Source: Nephrocerus scutellatus
Lineage: Eukaryota > Arthropoda > Insecta > Diptera > Pipunculidae
Assembly (NCBI GenBank): GCA_947095585.1
Contig: OX352762.1
Location: forward strand, 10,085,969 to 10,149,968
Reading direction: 5' to 3'
Length of the DNA: 64,000 nt
The notes beneath the pieces were generated by a model, which ran no database searches, was not told the DNA's origin, and was given only the letters and a program-made list of their open reading frames with translations. Position numbers and translations under genes: made by a program. Of the stretch, positions 35,626-48,481 are shown one piece after another (positions within the stretch are counted from its first letter, which is position 1; the number at the start of each line of letters is the position of its first letter).

Positions 35626-37569
35626 GGATCTTTTGTATACTTGAAAAGGTAAAAACCGAATAGGAACTAACCCGTACTATCGACCGAACTAATACAAAAA
35701 TTAGTTTCAAACACAACCATCATTCCCACAAGGAAGGAGTGGAATTCAAACCCCGATTGGTTTGTGTGATCATTTTAAGATGATGCAGCAACAATATTAT
35801 TCCGCATTTCGTTAGGCCTTTTTTGACATTGGTGTTGTCTGTGGGAAGCATTTCAAAATGGTAACAGACAGTTGACGGATTTTTGATTACACGTCATAAA
35901 GGAATAGGTACATTTTGACTGCTTCTAGGCGACTGGCTGTATCTTGGGGAATTCGGAATGCATCAACTTTGTAAGATTGAATGATATCAAGGTAACGCAG
36001 CAGCGTCAAGGTAAACACTCACTTTTTGGTAAAGAACCATGCACTGCCTCAAAACGTATGTTTGGCGTGTTCCTTTCGTCCTGCAGTATCCGTAAATTAC
36101 AATTTTGTATAATGTGGCGGCGGGGAATTCGAAAGCTGCAAATTACAAACACGTCAAAAAGACAAAAGGAAAAGGAAACGCTTCCCCGTTGCTGGTGTCC
36201 TATTTCCGATTGTAAATTTCATGGCGTGCCACGTCAAAAAAAAAACGTTATCCTGCGCGAAAGCCGGCGCCCACATACAAATGAATGAATGGAATCCTCG
36301 TAAAAGGAGAAACTTTTGCTTTGCATCTCGCATGTGATAGGGAGTATTTTTTTTTTGTTTTTCACGTCAGAATGACTCATAAAGTAAAAAAATTACTTTA
36401 AGTAAATTAAATGGAGTCCGCACGAAATGTACGTTTCTACGTACACCTGCAGACTTGACGTGAGCCGCCCGTGCGCCATCGTGTCGTGCACCACATAATG
36501 CAATGGTTGTTTGTTTTTTGCGCGTCTGGAAGTTTTATTTGGACAAAGGAAGGAAGGATTGATATGAGATACAGCTGAACGATTAAATTTATACTCACAT
36601 CAGAGCTGTGGTATGTAGGGGGCTTTGTGATGGTTTTATATTTTTTGTAATGAATGCATACATGATAAGTGGTGAGGATATTTGGACAACTATATGACTA
36701 TTCTCTGGTTTCTTTACTTTACTTTTGACAGCAAATTTCTGCATAAGATGATAGTACTCGGCGGGGATAACTTAACGCTCGATTAGCGATGTATAATTGA
36801 AATTTGAAATGTCTCCAAGCATTGCCTTGTCACATTTGCATTTGTTGTCGTTCAAATGCTTAAAGTCTCATAAACAACATTGCTGTGCCACATAAATGTT
36901 GCACACACATAGCCAATGCAAGTTTGCTTATAATGTTATGATGATTTTGCACTTAACTTACATTTCGACATCCATAGATATACACATACCCCAGCTTTAT
37001 AGGTGCTAATTATTTGCATACTCGTCGTCGGAGCGAGTACGATCTCGCTCCACTTTTAGGACCTAATGCATGATTTGCAGCACGAGAAAGTTCGACAGTC
37101 GGCAATCAGCGGCAAGATAAACCGCTTGTAAGCGTACTTAATTAAAATTATCATCATTAACATGTAAATTGTGGTGAATTTATGTTATATACAGATATGG
37201 GCGTAAGTGTCTTATGCGAATTGCACCGCATACACTCACCCAACCGTGCAAAACGTGTGCAGCGCATATCGACAAGTAGACGTGTAAGATATTTGCCAAA
37301 CAACTGATGAGGGTAATAAACGGAGAAATATATATATATTTTATGTATGCATCTGTGTGTTGTAAATACGTATGTAATATTTCAACAATCTACAAGAGAC
37401 GGCCGCGCATCGTCGCCGAAAAACCAACAACTATATGGATGCAGAAATCAACTTTATTGCTACAGGGTGGGTGGGGTTGGCACACATGTTTTAGCCTTAC
37501 ACATATAAATTGAAAAATCTTCATTTTTTTCTAAGAGGAGAGGATGTTCATTTTTTTTAATACCCTAGC
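35626..37569. other. Single-copy-looking DNA, no gene
   Basis: Contains A- and T-runs and a short (TA)n at 37329-37338. The frame 35944-36288 (114 codons, basic) shows no domain, and I do not support it as a gene. Confidence 0.4.
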
Positions 37570-38780
37570 TCATATAGCAGACACTGCGACCTAAAAGATC
37601 TATTGTACCTTAGGGTTTGCTTATTCTAAGTGACGTACCACCTCCCTGAACAATAGTAAAACCTTAGTGTCGGGATTTCTAAAATCCGCTGTTGAGCATA
37701 TTTCCTTGTGATAGATGCTTCTCCTTAACCAAAGTAATGCTGGGCATTCACAGAGAATTTGCTCGGATGACTCTTCATATTTCGAGCAGAACCTACATTC
37801 TGCCCATGAGCACCCACCAATTATGTTAAGGTGATATTGAAAGTCACAATAACCTAGAAAACGCAACACCTTCCTAATTCTATCCCTACTATAGTTAAGG
37901 ATTTCCTTGTAGGAAAAGCGAAAGGGACGCTTTCCGAATGGGCCAGACGAAGTTTGCGTTTCCAGCAGTTTATCAGTGCTGTAGCGGCAGCCCAGTTGAC
38001 AACACAGTAGGGTTCAGGTCCTATGAAGGCAGATTCCAAGCCGGTCTTACCTAGTTTGCTGTACATTCGTTGCCTTCAATTCCCTGATGACCAGGTACCG
38101 AAACGAGTTTCACTCTGTTGTGTATGGCAAGAGATTGCAGTGCATAGTGGTAGTAGCTGACAATGAGTCCATTATGTTGGACTGCAGCGCTTTAAGTGCT
38201 GCCTTGCTAATCCGAAAAGATATACAATATAGCGCTCTTCATACCAAGGTCAATTCTGGGGCAGATCTCAATGGCATGGAGTTCCGCCTGGAAACCGTAT
38301 GTGTCGAGACTTTGGTGTTCTCCAGTTTCCATCTTCGATCCATCTGTGAACCAGACCAGACCTCTATCGTCCAGTGCAGGAATACCATTGCCCCAGTTTG
38401 CCCGGTCCAATATTTCTACCTCAAATAATCTGCCGAAACAGTACTCCCTGACAATAATATCGGGGATTATAAAGAACATGCCTCTTTCAGGAATTGGAAT
38501 TGAGTCAAGAATTTTCAGGTGTCTCACATAGTCACCTGGTTTGTACCCGTATTCTAGTTGAAGGTTAATAGCGCATCTAGCAGTGATCTTCCTGATGAAG
38601 ATATAAGAGTGAAAGTCCAACAATAGCTTCTATTGAAGTCGTAGGGCGGATGCGCATGGCACCCGTTATACCTAGACCTTGTAGCTTCTAAAATTTTGTT
38701 GTCGTTGTCCGTTCAAGAACTTACGGCCACAAAACGATGGCCACGTGACAATAGGTCTCACCATCATTGTATATATCCAA
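37570..38780 (-). mobile_element. LOA/I-type retrotransposon remnant (RNase H to 3' end)
   Basis: This is the closest relative of the copy at 5660. The minus frame 38207-38623 includes GYKPGDYVRHLKIL, LDDRGLVWFTDGSKMETGEH (first catalytic Asp intact), YGFQAELHAIEI (catalytic Glu intact) and YIFSD. Downstream are ESAFIGPEPYCVVNWAAATA, the zinc-like block CRFCSKYEESSEQILCECPA, and the shared 3' terminal CTATTGT/AGATCTTTTAGGTCGCAGTG near 37570-37610. RT is represented only by its last residues near 38640-38780 (GTGCCATGCGCATC, the TGAMR block). Confidence 0.8.
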
Positions 38781-38999
38781 TGTATCATTTTAGAATAATC
38801 TTATCCGGACTGAAGATTTTACCGGATAAACTATTTACCCTACTAGTAGTACAGTAATACGTTCATTTTGGGAATCCGAGGTAGTTAACTTACGAACTTT
38901 GGTCGTTGAAACTAAAACAAGTCCTTCGCTATCTTAAATTAACGAAGAGATTTAAAAAGTGACTAACTGGGAACGAGTACAATTGACCGAAAGTCTGAG

Positions 39000-39290
39000 T
39001 GCTCTGGTTTGGTTTTTCTCAGATTATCACACCAACCCACTACAACTATTTACACCCTCTGATCTGGTTACTATTTACAAGGCTTTTATTCTATCTAAAC
39101 TTGAGTACAATTGTCATATCTGGTCTGGTGCGTCTATACCTTGCACCAGCTAGATAGAATACAAAACCGTACGATAAAACTTATCGATGATGAAAACATT
39201 TTGAAATCAATAGAATGCCTTGCAGACGGCAGGAACATTTCCTGCGTGTCACTGTTTTTTCGCTTCTTCCAGTCCTTTGCCCTTTACGCG
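39000..39290 (+). mobile_element. CR1-type RT C-terminal fragment
   Basis: Plus reading gives LFTPSDLVTIYKAFILSKLE, YNCHIWSGAS, a frameshift, LDRIQNRTIKLIDDENILKS, LADGRNISCVSLFFRFF. Order and spacing match the RT thumb region of CR1-group elements. It is truncated on both sides. Confidence 0.75.
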
Positions 39291-42049
39291 TGCGCATACT
39301 ATAAAAACAAATAAAAAAATACAAGTTCCTTAATTCACAAATTACGACTTCAATTACAAATAGCAAAATTTCACAAATTTACACTGGTGATTACGTATTG
39401 TTCACTTATAACCCAATTATTCAAAGAAGCTCTATCTACTTTTAGACTTTATGGTTCACTTCCATATATTAACTAACTAACTGCGATAAATTTGCTGTAT
39501 TTACGAGTATACCATATCTATATTTTTCGAGAAGAAGATTGGAGAACCATCTAAAAAATACCACAAACATACTGGTATAATCTCGTTACATAAAATTTGT
39601 TATAAATCTTTCATTTTGATATTGTTATAACAACTTGTTAATACAACGATATTAATGAGCCTAATTGTATGCATTTTTTTTTTGTAATTTCTTAGTTCTA
39701 ATACAATTCAATGCAATGCTTATTCTCATATACGAGTATGAACAGTGCGATAAAAGATTTCTATTTACATTTTCGCTTATATAAAGTATAAAAGTATTAT
39801 TTAAGTTCTTGTGCGGTTGAATAGAGTGCGATATGGATTTATGTATTTTGTTATAACATTTAATGCATTTTATCGAACTTTACCTCCATTGTAATTTGAT
39901 ATTATTAATCAACAAAGAACACACTGTTCTGACTTATATCGACTCATCCAAGCGGTGGAGGGTGTGTACACAAAATCGTACATAATGGATCATAATGCAT
40001 GTGCTAACGACCCAGCCCGGAATTACAGAAAAACAGCAACCGTTGCGTGGATATGCTTTATTCTTTTTTTGCTGGCTAACTGGTTATCTGTAGTTTTGCA
40101 CAAAGAATAAAAAAAAAACTTATAATGGCATAATGCCCTATACTCGATCGATCGATTTCGCTTTCCTGCTGTTTTTCCCAACGATAATGAGCGGTAATCA
40201 GCAAGGGTAGTAGTATTGCGCACTCAATCAGTTTAGCTGATATTTACATAACAACACCCTATATACCCTTTATATAAGAGCACATATTAAAAGGAGTGAC
40301 TGCAAAATATTTTTATTTTGTATAAAGAACGGTTATTTTTACGTTATAGAGTCTAAAACTCTATCTTATCTGGTAATATTTTCTTTAGAACAAAGTCTTA
40401 AGTCTACATCTTTAATTATTTTTTCCTGATGTAACTTAAAAAAAGCAACTGTGTCGTTCTTCAAATTTCCAGTGAATATCCGTGTGTGGTATGTCTATCA
40501 AATATCAGTTTTTTGTTTGTTTATCCAGAGATCCCCGTTAAGTTACAGCATAAAGTGTAAGTAAATTTTGCTTAGAGCCAAATCAATAAACAACAAATGA
40601 ACCTTTCGAATCAAGCTGATAATTTCCAAGCTTGAGACATCATGGCAAAACTTTAAGCGCTAATATTTGCACTGCTGAGCAAAGTGAGTTGAACCAACAT
40701 GCTGTTGAAAGCATCACTGTTGCTTAAGTGTTATTGTGTTTGGCTGATAGTTTGCTAATTTCAGTTCGACTTTGACTGTGTACCGAGCAATTTATTGCTA
40801 GGATAGCGAATGAACTCATTAGCACTTCAATAATTGTAGGCTTAAGTTGTTACATTGCACTCAGATGCTGCTAAGGTCTTTTTTCAATGCAATTGACTTT
40901 TCATTTACGAGTATGTCAGTTTGCTGGAGATAAACACAACCTGTGCCAAAGGCTGCAAACATGACTTTATAACTCCACCATTCGAATTCGAACCACAACC
41001 GATGTCAAATCCTAAATTTTGACCATAGAGCAAAGGCTATATTTTTGGCTGGAGCTTCTGCGAATGAGCCAGTCTATTCGACACAATTCGTGTTCCAAAT
41101 CTTACTTCGCATTAAACGAAATAGCATTGTTCCTCTTGCATGAATGCTTAAACCTATAATACTAATATGATTCTGGTGATCTACTGGTATTCTACTGGTG
41201 ATTTGATGGTTTATCTCACCGAACAGTGAAACCGGTCCTTACTCCGGTAGATATATATATTAGCCAGAGAGCAGCAAATACTGATATGCGACTGTCAGAT
41301 TATTGGACGTGTTTTTAGACTGGACACAGGGCGATTAACAAATCGCTGGCGCATTTAGTCTATACATTGCCTGTTTTATGCTTCAACAGGGGTTTCTAGG
41401 AGGCTATCTAAACCTCCAGAGAACACTGGTTAAATGGCTTTTACCGGAAATCGATGCTGTGAATATAATCACTGACTTCAAGTAGAGTAGACGCTGGAGT
41501 CTTTTGTGACAAATCAAACTAAAACATTTCCGTACGTCTCCCGTACTATTGTAGCGTTTATAAAGGCAAAATGATTGAGGAGGCACCGTGACTTGGTTGA
41601 ATCATAATGTCATATCAACAACTGTAATTTGTGTAGATAGGTTATTAAGATAACAATAAAGTTCTGGAATCGGTGTTAATAAGGTAGAGGACGGCGTTGA
41701 CAGGAAAACCGCCAAATGGTAAATGAAAACATAGATTCGTACTATTTCTCTGCTACGGGTAAGCTCACAAATATCCGAAAAATTGCTTCATTGGCTGCTA
41801 CAGCACATCATTGAAAAATAAAATCTCATTCGTTTTTGTGGAAGACATTCTGCTCAATCAAGCTCAAACAACAAACAATGTGTTCAGCCGTACTTTTGCA
41901 TGTAGCACAAGGCTTCGACAAAGTCATAAAGGGCTTCTGTTTAATTTGCAAAGGGATCTCTACCAAAGCAATTATACTTATTACTTAAATCCCTCGATCC
42001 CTTAATACCCTCGATCATCATTAAAGAGTGAAATAGGAATGGATATTTG
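39291..42049. other. Long stretch without recognisable genes or elements
   Basis: About 2.7 kb of AT-rich DNA. Frames of about 60 codons only. It may contain old unrecognisable repeats; I see no coding or tRNA signal. Confidence 0.4.
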
Positions 42050-42106
42050 AGCAGCTTAAGAAGATAGCGGCAGGAGTTCCTCAAGGTAGCGTCTTAGGTC
42101 GTGTGC
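42050..42106 (+). mobile_element. Jockey-type RT scrap (GVPQGS motif)
   Basis: Plus reading gives AAGVPQGSVLGRVL, the conserved RT block B of Jockey-group elements. It ends where an inverted RTE tail begins. Confidence 0.6.
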
Positions 42107-44050
42107 TTTCTTCTTTCTTTCCTTTATTCCGCGGGGGAGCATAGAGCTTCTACAAATGCCCGCCAACGAACTCGATTTATCACCTGAGTTTTCAAGAGAC
42201 GCCACTTTGTCCCCTGGGATCTTGCTTCCTCTTCTATTTTCCTTTTTCATGACTTGCTAGGACGGCCAACTCGGCGGCTTCCTTGTGGATTCCAGCTGAG
42301 CGCTAGTTTCGTAATATCGTTCGCTGGCTTTCTCAAAGTGTGGCCAATCCAGCTCCATTTTCGTCGTCTGATGGCTCTCTACAAGCCTTGATTGGTGATA
42401 ATGTCCGGCCATCTTATTCTCAGTATTCGCCTTAAGCACTTGTTGACGAAGACTTGGAGGCGCGTCGCAATTAACTCTGTGACTATCCACGTTTCGCAGC
42501 CATACAAGAGTGCTGAGAGAACGTTAGATTTGCAGATTGTTAGCTTCAGATTCCTGGAGATTTGCGAGGAGTTCCAGATATTATTTAGCATATTATTGGA
42601 GTGTCGCGCCTTGCTTACACGAGAGCACACATCCGAGTACCATTTTTTACACCAAGCTGCCAAAGTAAAAAAAACTTATCGACTTCCCTATCTGGTGTCC
42701 GTCAATCGAGAGATCACATGTTCCACTAGCGTTAACGCGAAGTAGTTTTGTTTTTGACAAACCACTTTGTTAGCGTGGAATTTTAGTGAGTTTACCTTTC
42801 GTTCCATGTCACCTAGCGATTGTGATAGGAGACAGATATCATCGGAATAGTCCCAGGTCTTCTAGGCAGTGAAAAACATTCCATGGCAAATTTTCATTAT
42901 CCAGTCGATGACAATTGTGAAAAGCAATGGTGAGAGGATGCAACCGTGCTTGACTCCCAAGTAGATGTTGAAAGGTCAGCCAAGATGACTGTTATGAATG
43001 ACGCGGCATTTGGAGAGGAGATCACTTTGTTTATGGTGCTTAGCTAGGTAACTCCTCTTCAGTTTTCGCGAATACTCAAATCACCTTTCTTGGGGAGTTT
43101 GACTATTAAGCCTCCTTTTAACGACGATGGAATGGTTTCAGATTCCCAGATACCTTGACATATCGCATGCAATGTTCGCGTTGGTAACTCGACGTCGGAT
43201 TGTAGGAGTTCTGCGTAGATGTTGTAATTGCCTGCTACTTTACCTGATTGCAGTGAATGAATTGTTGTCCCTATCTCAACCAAAGAAGGAGTAGCGACGC
43301 TGATGTTAAGTAGCCTATTAGGGTGCATATGTGGATTGATGGACTTGCCTGGCGAAGTACAATTCAAAACTTTCTTTAAATGTTCTGTCAGCGGGTTAAT
43401 TGTTGTTCCTCCATAAGGATCAAGGAGCCATCTATTGCCTTAACAGGGTAGTTGTTGTGGTGTTTCTTGTTGGCCAGCTTACGAGCGAGTTGGTAGACTG
43501 TGCTGTATTGTCTACTACCAGCGGCTTGCTGTGCTTTTGTTGCAATGTCGCTTAGTCATTCTCGTTTGCCGTTCCTAGTTAAACGGCCAAGTTGCCTGTC
43601 CTATACTTCTGCGCTAATGCGCTTCGGTTAGCACCCGAGGCCGCGTTTAACTCTGCTTTGATGGATTGGCGTTCACGAATGGTGTTCCATGTGCTATCTA
43701 TCGGATATTGCTTGCCATTCTTGTGACGATGTTCTCGCGGCTTCAGAGAGTAGAAATGCCACTCCATTCGCATGGTGCTCTCCTGCAGGCTCACCCGAAA
43801 AAATTAGAAACTCGCTGGAAGATGTTCGTTTTTCCCCCCCCTACTACAAGCCAGGTGAGATGACTAAAGCCAAGGATCTCTAGATGGTATTTACGAAATT
43901 TTTTTGTTAATTGCGCAAGCTTTGTTGTCTTGACGAGCGTGCAAATATTCCAAGTTCCAAAACGTGTCCTTTTCTGTGGTCCAAAGGTCATTGTTGATAA
44001 ATTCGACATGTATTTGAGGCTTGTATTAGTTTCAAGAATCAATTAATTCA
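42107..44050 (-). mobile_element. Most complete RTE retrotransposon in the window
   Basis: Order on the minus strand: endonuclease start (RTRFGTWNICTLVKTTKLAQ, 43791-44042); a deletion of the rest of the endonuclease; linker (43360-43794); RT fingers (GKVAGNYNIYAELLQSDVEL, then WESETIPSSLKGGLIVKLPK, KGD); VKHGCILSPLLFTIVIDWI; palm YSDDICLLSQSLGDMERK (YADD with Ala changed to Ser); thumb (ICKSNVLSALLYGCETW, 42379-42663); CLRRILRIRWPD; and the C-terminus ending FVEALCSPAE before a (GAAA)n tail at 42107-42125. The fingers frame 43059-43367 is open for 103 codons. Frameshifts and the endonuclease deletion make it inactive. Confidence 0.85.
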
Positions 44051-46549
44051 GCTTAGTGGTTATTGGCCAACCGCAACCTAGGACGACATGAAACGCCGCC
44101 GACGAAGGAAGTCCCTCTTCTTATTTAGCACCAACCCAATCTAATACAAATCGGATTGGGTACCGAAATCGTTCACATGATTTGGTCGAGTTTCCAGTGA
44201 CACGACGTCGACGCATTAGATAGGAGTTGTGATGCGAGAGGCTAAGGACTATAATCGTGTCATCGTCACCGTTTGTCACCAAGTCGTGTGCTTTACACAA
44301 GGGATTTACCTAAACATAGCAACATTATCAGTTCATACTGCAAATAAACTAAAGTTAATGTAGCATAATTAGTAAATTAATTGATTTTAATCAAATAACT
44401 ATAAATAGTAAACAGTTCAGCATTTATTTGCATTCATCCACTTCAAGTCATACACATACCTCAGGTTTAACTGGCACCTCTAATAAAAAACTACATATAT
44501 TGATTTGTCGGCGATAATTCTAATAAATATTCGAACGTTCAGAATAATGTAGGGGTTGATAATAAGATGATTATTGTACGCCCGCATAATGTGTTCCTAA
44601 TAGCAATAATGTGAAACGAACACGGACGCATACATTGACAACCCTTCAAGCAGCAAGTAATTTATCTCACATTGGGGTAGTTCGACCAGCGGTGGTTGAA
44701 CCCGCAATAACAGGAGGACTCCACTGGTGTTGGTGTTGTTGAAAATGCAAATGCAAATGCAGCCGAACATCCAAACAGTAAAACAGGCAAAATATCCCCT
44801 TCTGTTATCAAAGAGAAGAACCAAACAATCAAAAAAAAACAGAAAAGAAAAACAAAAACACAATTAACCGAAAGAAGAAAAAAGTCCAACGTCATATTTA
44901 AAATCGATAACACTAAAGTAGTAGTGCCGTGTGCACCCAGAACCACCTTTGCTACATTTTACCTTATTGCTCTATGATTTTACTATGACTCGTATGTATT
45001 TATGATAACAAGGAATAGTGTGAGTATATTGTACGTGTGGCTATGTGTACGTAATTGTACTTTACTTTTCCTCCTGTAGAACATAAATGTTGCAATCGAA
45101 ATACCAAGGAACGTATATAGCTCCTTCTGCCACTTCCTTCGTTGTATATTTTTATGGCATCAATAAAATAGAATATTGCCATGGTAGAGGCTTAGACTCT
45201 GAGAAACTCTGTTATTGCTACAACAGTTAGAACAACAACAAAAAAAGTACCCAAGGGGTTGCTTTAATGGTACCTCCCTTTGGGCTGATATGGTTTGTTG
45301 TTACTCGTACTTGTTACCAATTTTAACGGCAGCACGCGACACTAAATTCGAAAATGTTGCTAGACATGCAAACCTGAGCTGAACTGAACTGATAGATAGG
45401 ACAGACAGTCGGAAGTGTGCCGCACCTTCGTGTTACTAGCATACGGAAAGGAGAAATGTTTTCGAAAAGCAACAACAAAACTTTTTTGTTAATACCAAAA
45501 TATCGTTTAAGGACGACAACGACAATCATCCGACCGACCGACCGCGTCGTCATTATTTATTAGAATATCTTTTCCAAAAAACTTCGTTGTATAAAGAACA
45601 TCAGTTTCGCCCTTCTTCCCGCCACGACGGAGAACGGAAAAGACAACAAACAATTTTTTTTTGCTTTTCTGCTTTATTGCTTTGCTGGCGCCGCCTATAT
45701 GTGACGTGTTGTCGCTGGAGAGAAGGTATTGCATTTTAGTTGAAGTTCGGTTGGTTGGGGTATTTTTTTTATCTTCATCACATTCTCCGGAAATAAGGTG
45801 TAAGACTTACATTCAAGGAAGAGTTAGACAGTTAGTCAGTTACTAGTACTGTAAAGGATACACACCCTTCATTTAACTTTTTGTAAAACTATAAAAAAAT
45901 CGGGGGTAAAACTTCTAACTTCGCTGGTGTGGTGGTGCTCAAATATTGCCCTGAATGTCTTTTAAGTTCCAATACGTCAGACAAAAAAAAAAGTTTTAAT
46001 TTAATTTTCAAAATAATCACAAGTGTGGTTCTGAAGAAAAAAATTAGTTATTTTTTTTAAAAAAAGGCAGGCGACCTGCTAAAAACTTACTGACGCTATT
46101 GATGTCTTTTATTTCGTGCACTTGAACAAGACACTTCTAGGAAGGCTATTCATCTGTTTACAGATTTTCTCTTTTATGCTATCCATGACGAATATCTGTA
46201 TGTCCTTTATGCTTTTTCATCCAATAAGATTCAAACTCAGGGGCTTATAACTCTAATGAGCAGAATTCATCATATTTTGGAAGTGATCAGTCACTTAGGA
46301 CGAAACGCGAATGAAGAACTTCCATTAGCATAATAGGGAGTGTAACCAGATGTGCAGTATCCGTTCGGATACACGTGCAGTATCCGTTCTGCCTGGTCAC
46401 CGATGGTTTTCCCCACAACAGAGTAAAACCCGAACGATCGAGCTATTCCCTTCAAATTCAGGTATGCGCGAGGCCAATAACATCGCCTTCAAAAAAAAAA
46501 CTTCATTACGGAACCAGCAAATATCCTATAATTGATCGACCACGGAGAA
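44051..46549. other. Single-copy-looking DNA, no gene
   Basis: A perfect 8-bp-arm inverted repeat (ACCCAATC ... GATTGGGT) lies at about 44134-44161. A CCGA tetramer run lies at 45531-45544. Several A/T runs occur at 45890-46075. Both strands have hydrophobic or cysteine-rich frames at 44597-44946 that overlap and are not supported as genes. Confidence 0.4.
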
Positions 46550-47190
46550 GTATAGATCTCGAACTGCACAGCAGGTCTGCTTTATCCTGTAAGTATGTAG
46601 ATGACATAACAGCAATCCAAGAGATGTGGTTGGCGGGAAATGGTATCTTACATAAATTAGAATAACATTACAACTCTCGGTGATTGATCTAATCGGCTCA
46701 ACCCCCCCTTATCGACATTACAGTTTCAGAGATTCATTCTTCAGCCGTGGAATGATATGCCAAGCTTTGTTTTTCCTCATCACTAGAATCCGCAGGCATT
46801 CAAAACACAAGCTCACAGATATCTACTGATGTTTCTTCATAAGCCCTAACGCCCCTTCTGTGATAACTCTTGCGTTATATTGGTGCAAGTCACTTTACGA
46901 GTGTTATTATAAAAAATAAATCCAAATTGAAGAAATAAATTCACAACAATGCGTCATCATTCACTTGTAAAGATAATTTTAGAACAGAAGCCTCATAAAA
47001 GTTCCGGTCTATACTGAGGATCCCCCAGACGATGAAAATGAGTAATTCTGTGCCTGATGCCCTCTCTATGATGTGAAAATCATTCATGGGGGACATGAAC
47101 GCAAAAACAAGTCAGCAATCTGTTTTCGGACTCTATTTCAGCATCAATACTATAGACTAGAACATTACTGACAATGGACAACGGGTCATA
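46550..47190 (+). mobile_element. RTE endonuclease fragment
   Basis: Plus reading gives VDDITAIQEMWLAGNGI, the N-terminal endonuclease block that includes the catalytic Glu (QE). After a gap come CPLYDVKIIHG, GDMNAKTSQQSVFG and DNGQRVID. The two parts belong to one copy with a degraded centre. The right end is joined directly to an oppositely oriented LOA fragment. Confidence 0.65.
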
Positions 47191-47510
47191 GATTCAGCGT
47201 TATGACGTAATATACGATAAGATACGATAGGATGAGAATGGGGTGTGTGTCTTTTAGTCTTTTGATAAACTGTGCTATTCCTTTGGCTGGAATTTGTTGG
47301 TAATCTTCTACCTTTACAGTTATTTTGCCCATAGTATTAATCCTTAATTTTATTAGGGTTGGGCAATCTGCTAGTGGTGCTCCATTGTCTCCCATTTATC
47401 TTTACAGTATCTGCAGGTCTGATCATTACTCATTTCTATTTTGTGTAAATGATACTTACATGTATAGTGTCCTGTTAGTGCTCCACACAAGATTCTAAGC
47501 TCTTATTTTT

Positions 47511-48481
47511 TGATCTGGCCAATCACAGCGCAGCACGCCACTTAGAATTTTGCCATGCAAAATAGTATAAAAGGGCGAACACGCAGGCAGACGGTCTCTT
47601 AGTTTTCTTCTTTTGCTGTCTGGATAAAGTCGTGGTAAGTAATTTTGATATTAATCCTCTGCATTCTCTGTCAACGTCATCGTCCAACGTAGATTCGCTG
47701 TTAGATTGCCCTGCGGGTTGCTACGTCGGTACAGCTCAGCTTATCGCTGAAAACATTTTTCTCTGCATTCTCTGCCAACATCGGTACAGTTCAGGCTATC
47801 GCTGTTAGTCTTCCGTGGAATACAAACAAGCCATCGACAAATTAGTTTAAAAAATCTCTTAGTCAACAGATCAAGGCTCACGCTCACGCATTGTTCAGGG
47901 TGCACGCTCGTCTCAGGCTCACGTTCACGTATCGCTAAGGGTGCACGCTCGTCTCAGGCTCAAGCTCACGTATCGCTCAGAGTGCATATTTGTCAGGCTC
48001 ACGTTCACGCTTCGCTTAGGGTGCACCCTCGTCTCAGGCTCACGCAAATGCATCGCTCAGGGTGCATGCTTCTCAGGCTAACGCTCATGCATCGCTCAGG
48101 ATTTACGCTCATCTCAGGCTCACGCACACGCATCGCTCAGGGTGCACGCTCGTCTTAGGCTCACACTCACGCATCGCTCAGGATTCACGATTGACTCAGG
48201 CTCACGCTCATGCATCGATCAGGATTCACGCATATCTCAGGCTCTCGCTCAAGCATCGCTCAGGGTGTACGCTCATCTCAGGGTCACGCATCGCTAAGGA
48301 TTCACGCTCGTCTCAGGGTTACGAACACATCACGGCAAAGGCGCACTAAGGCTCACGCACTCAAGCTCTAGTCAAGGCCTACGTAGCGCCCATACTACCT
48401 TAACATTACAAATGAAATTAATTATGTATCTGTATTGAAATGAAGGCATTAAATAGAAATTTATTGTAACGTCCTATATCA
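47511..48481 (+). mobile_element. Candidate solo LTR (971 bp) with internal minisatellite
   Basis: The insertion starts TGATCTGG and ends CTATATCA, an imperfect TG...CA inverted pair. It is flanked on both sides by TTTT (47507-47510 and 48482-48485), a possible 4-bp target duplication as made by Ty3/gypsy integrases. A CCAAT-like word lies at 47519-47523 and a clear TATA box, TATAAAAGG, at 47566-47574, with a plausible start region TCTTAGTT about 30 bases on; this is the layout of an LTR U3/R region. A near-duplicate segment (CTCTGCATTCTCTG-CAAC) occurs at 47658 and 47761. No gag or pol, primer site or polypurine tract is present, as expected for a solo LTR. The T-rich flanks make the target duplication weak evidence. 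Confidence 0.45.
47872..48360 (+). repeat. 41-bp minisatellite, about 11 units
   Basis: Units of the form CAGGCTCACG-TCACGCATCG then CTCAGGGTGCACGCTCGTCT, 41 bases each, with substitutions and small indels towards the right. Because 41 is not a multiple of three, three units make one translation period. The open frame at 48062-48349 (95 codons, His/Ser/Arg-rich) is this effect and not a gene. Confidence 0.9.

Noticed and set aside
36290..37300. Promoter of a host gene
   Set aside because: TATA-like and T-rich words are common in this AT-rich DNA, and no downstream exon could be found.
48062..48349. 95-codon His/Ser-rich repeat protein
   Set aside because: Fully explained by the 41-bp tandem repeat; no independent coding evidence.
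47872..48360. CRISPR-like array
   Set aside because: Units are contiguous with no unique spacers, and the genome is eukaryotic.
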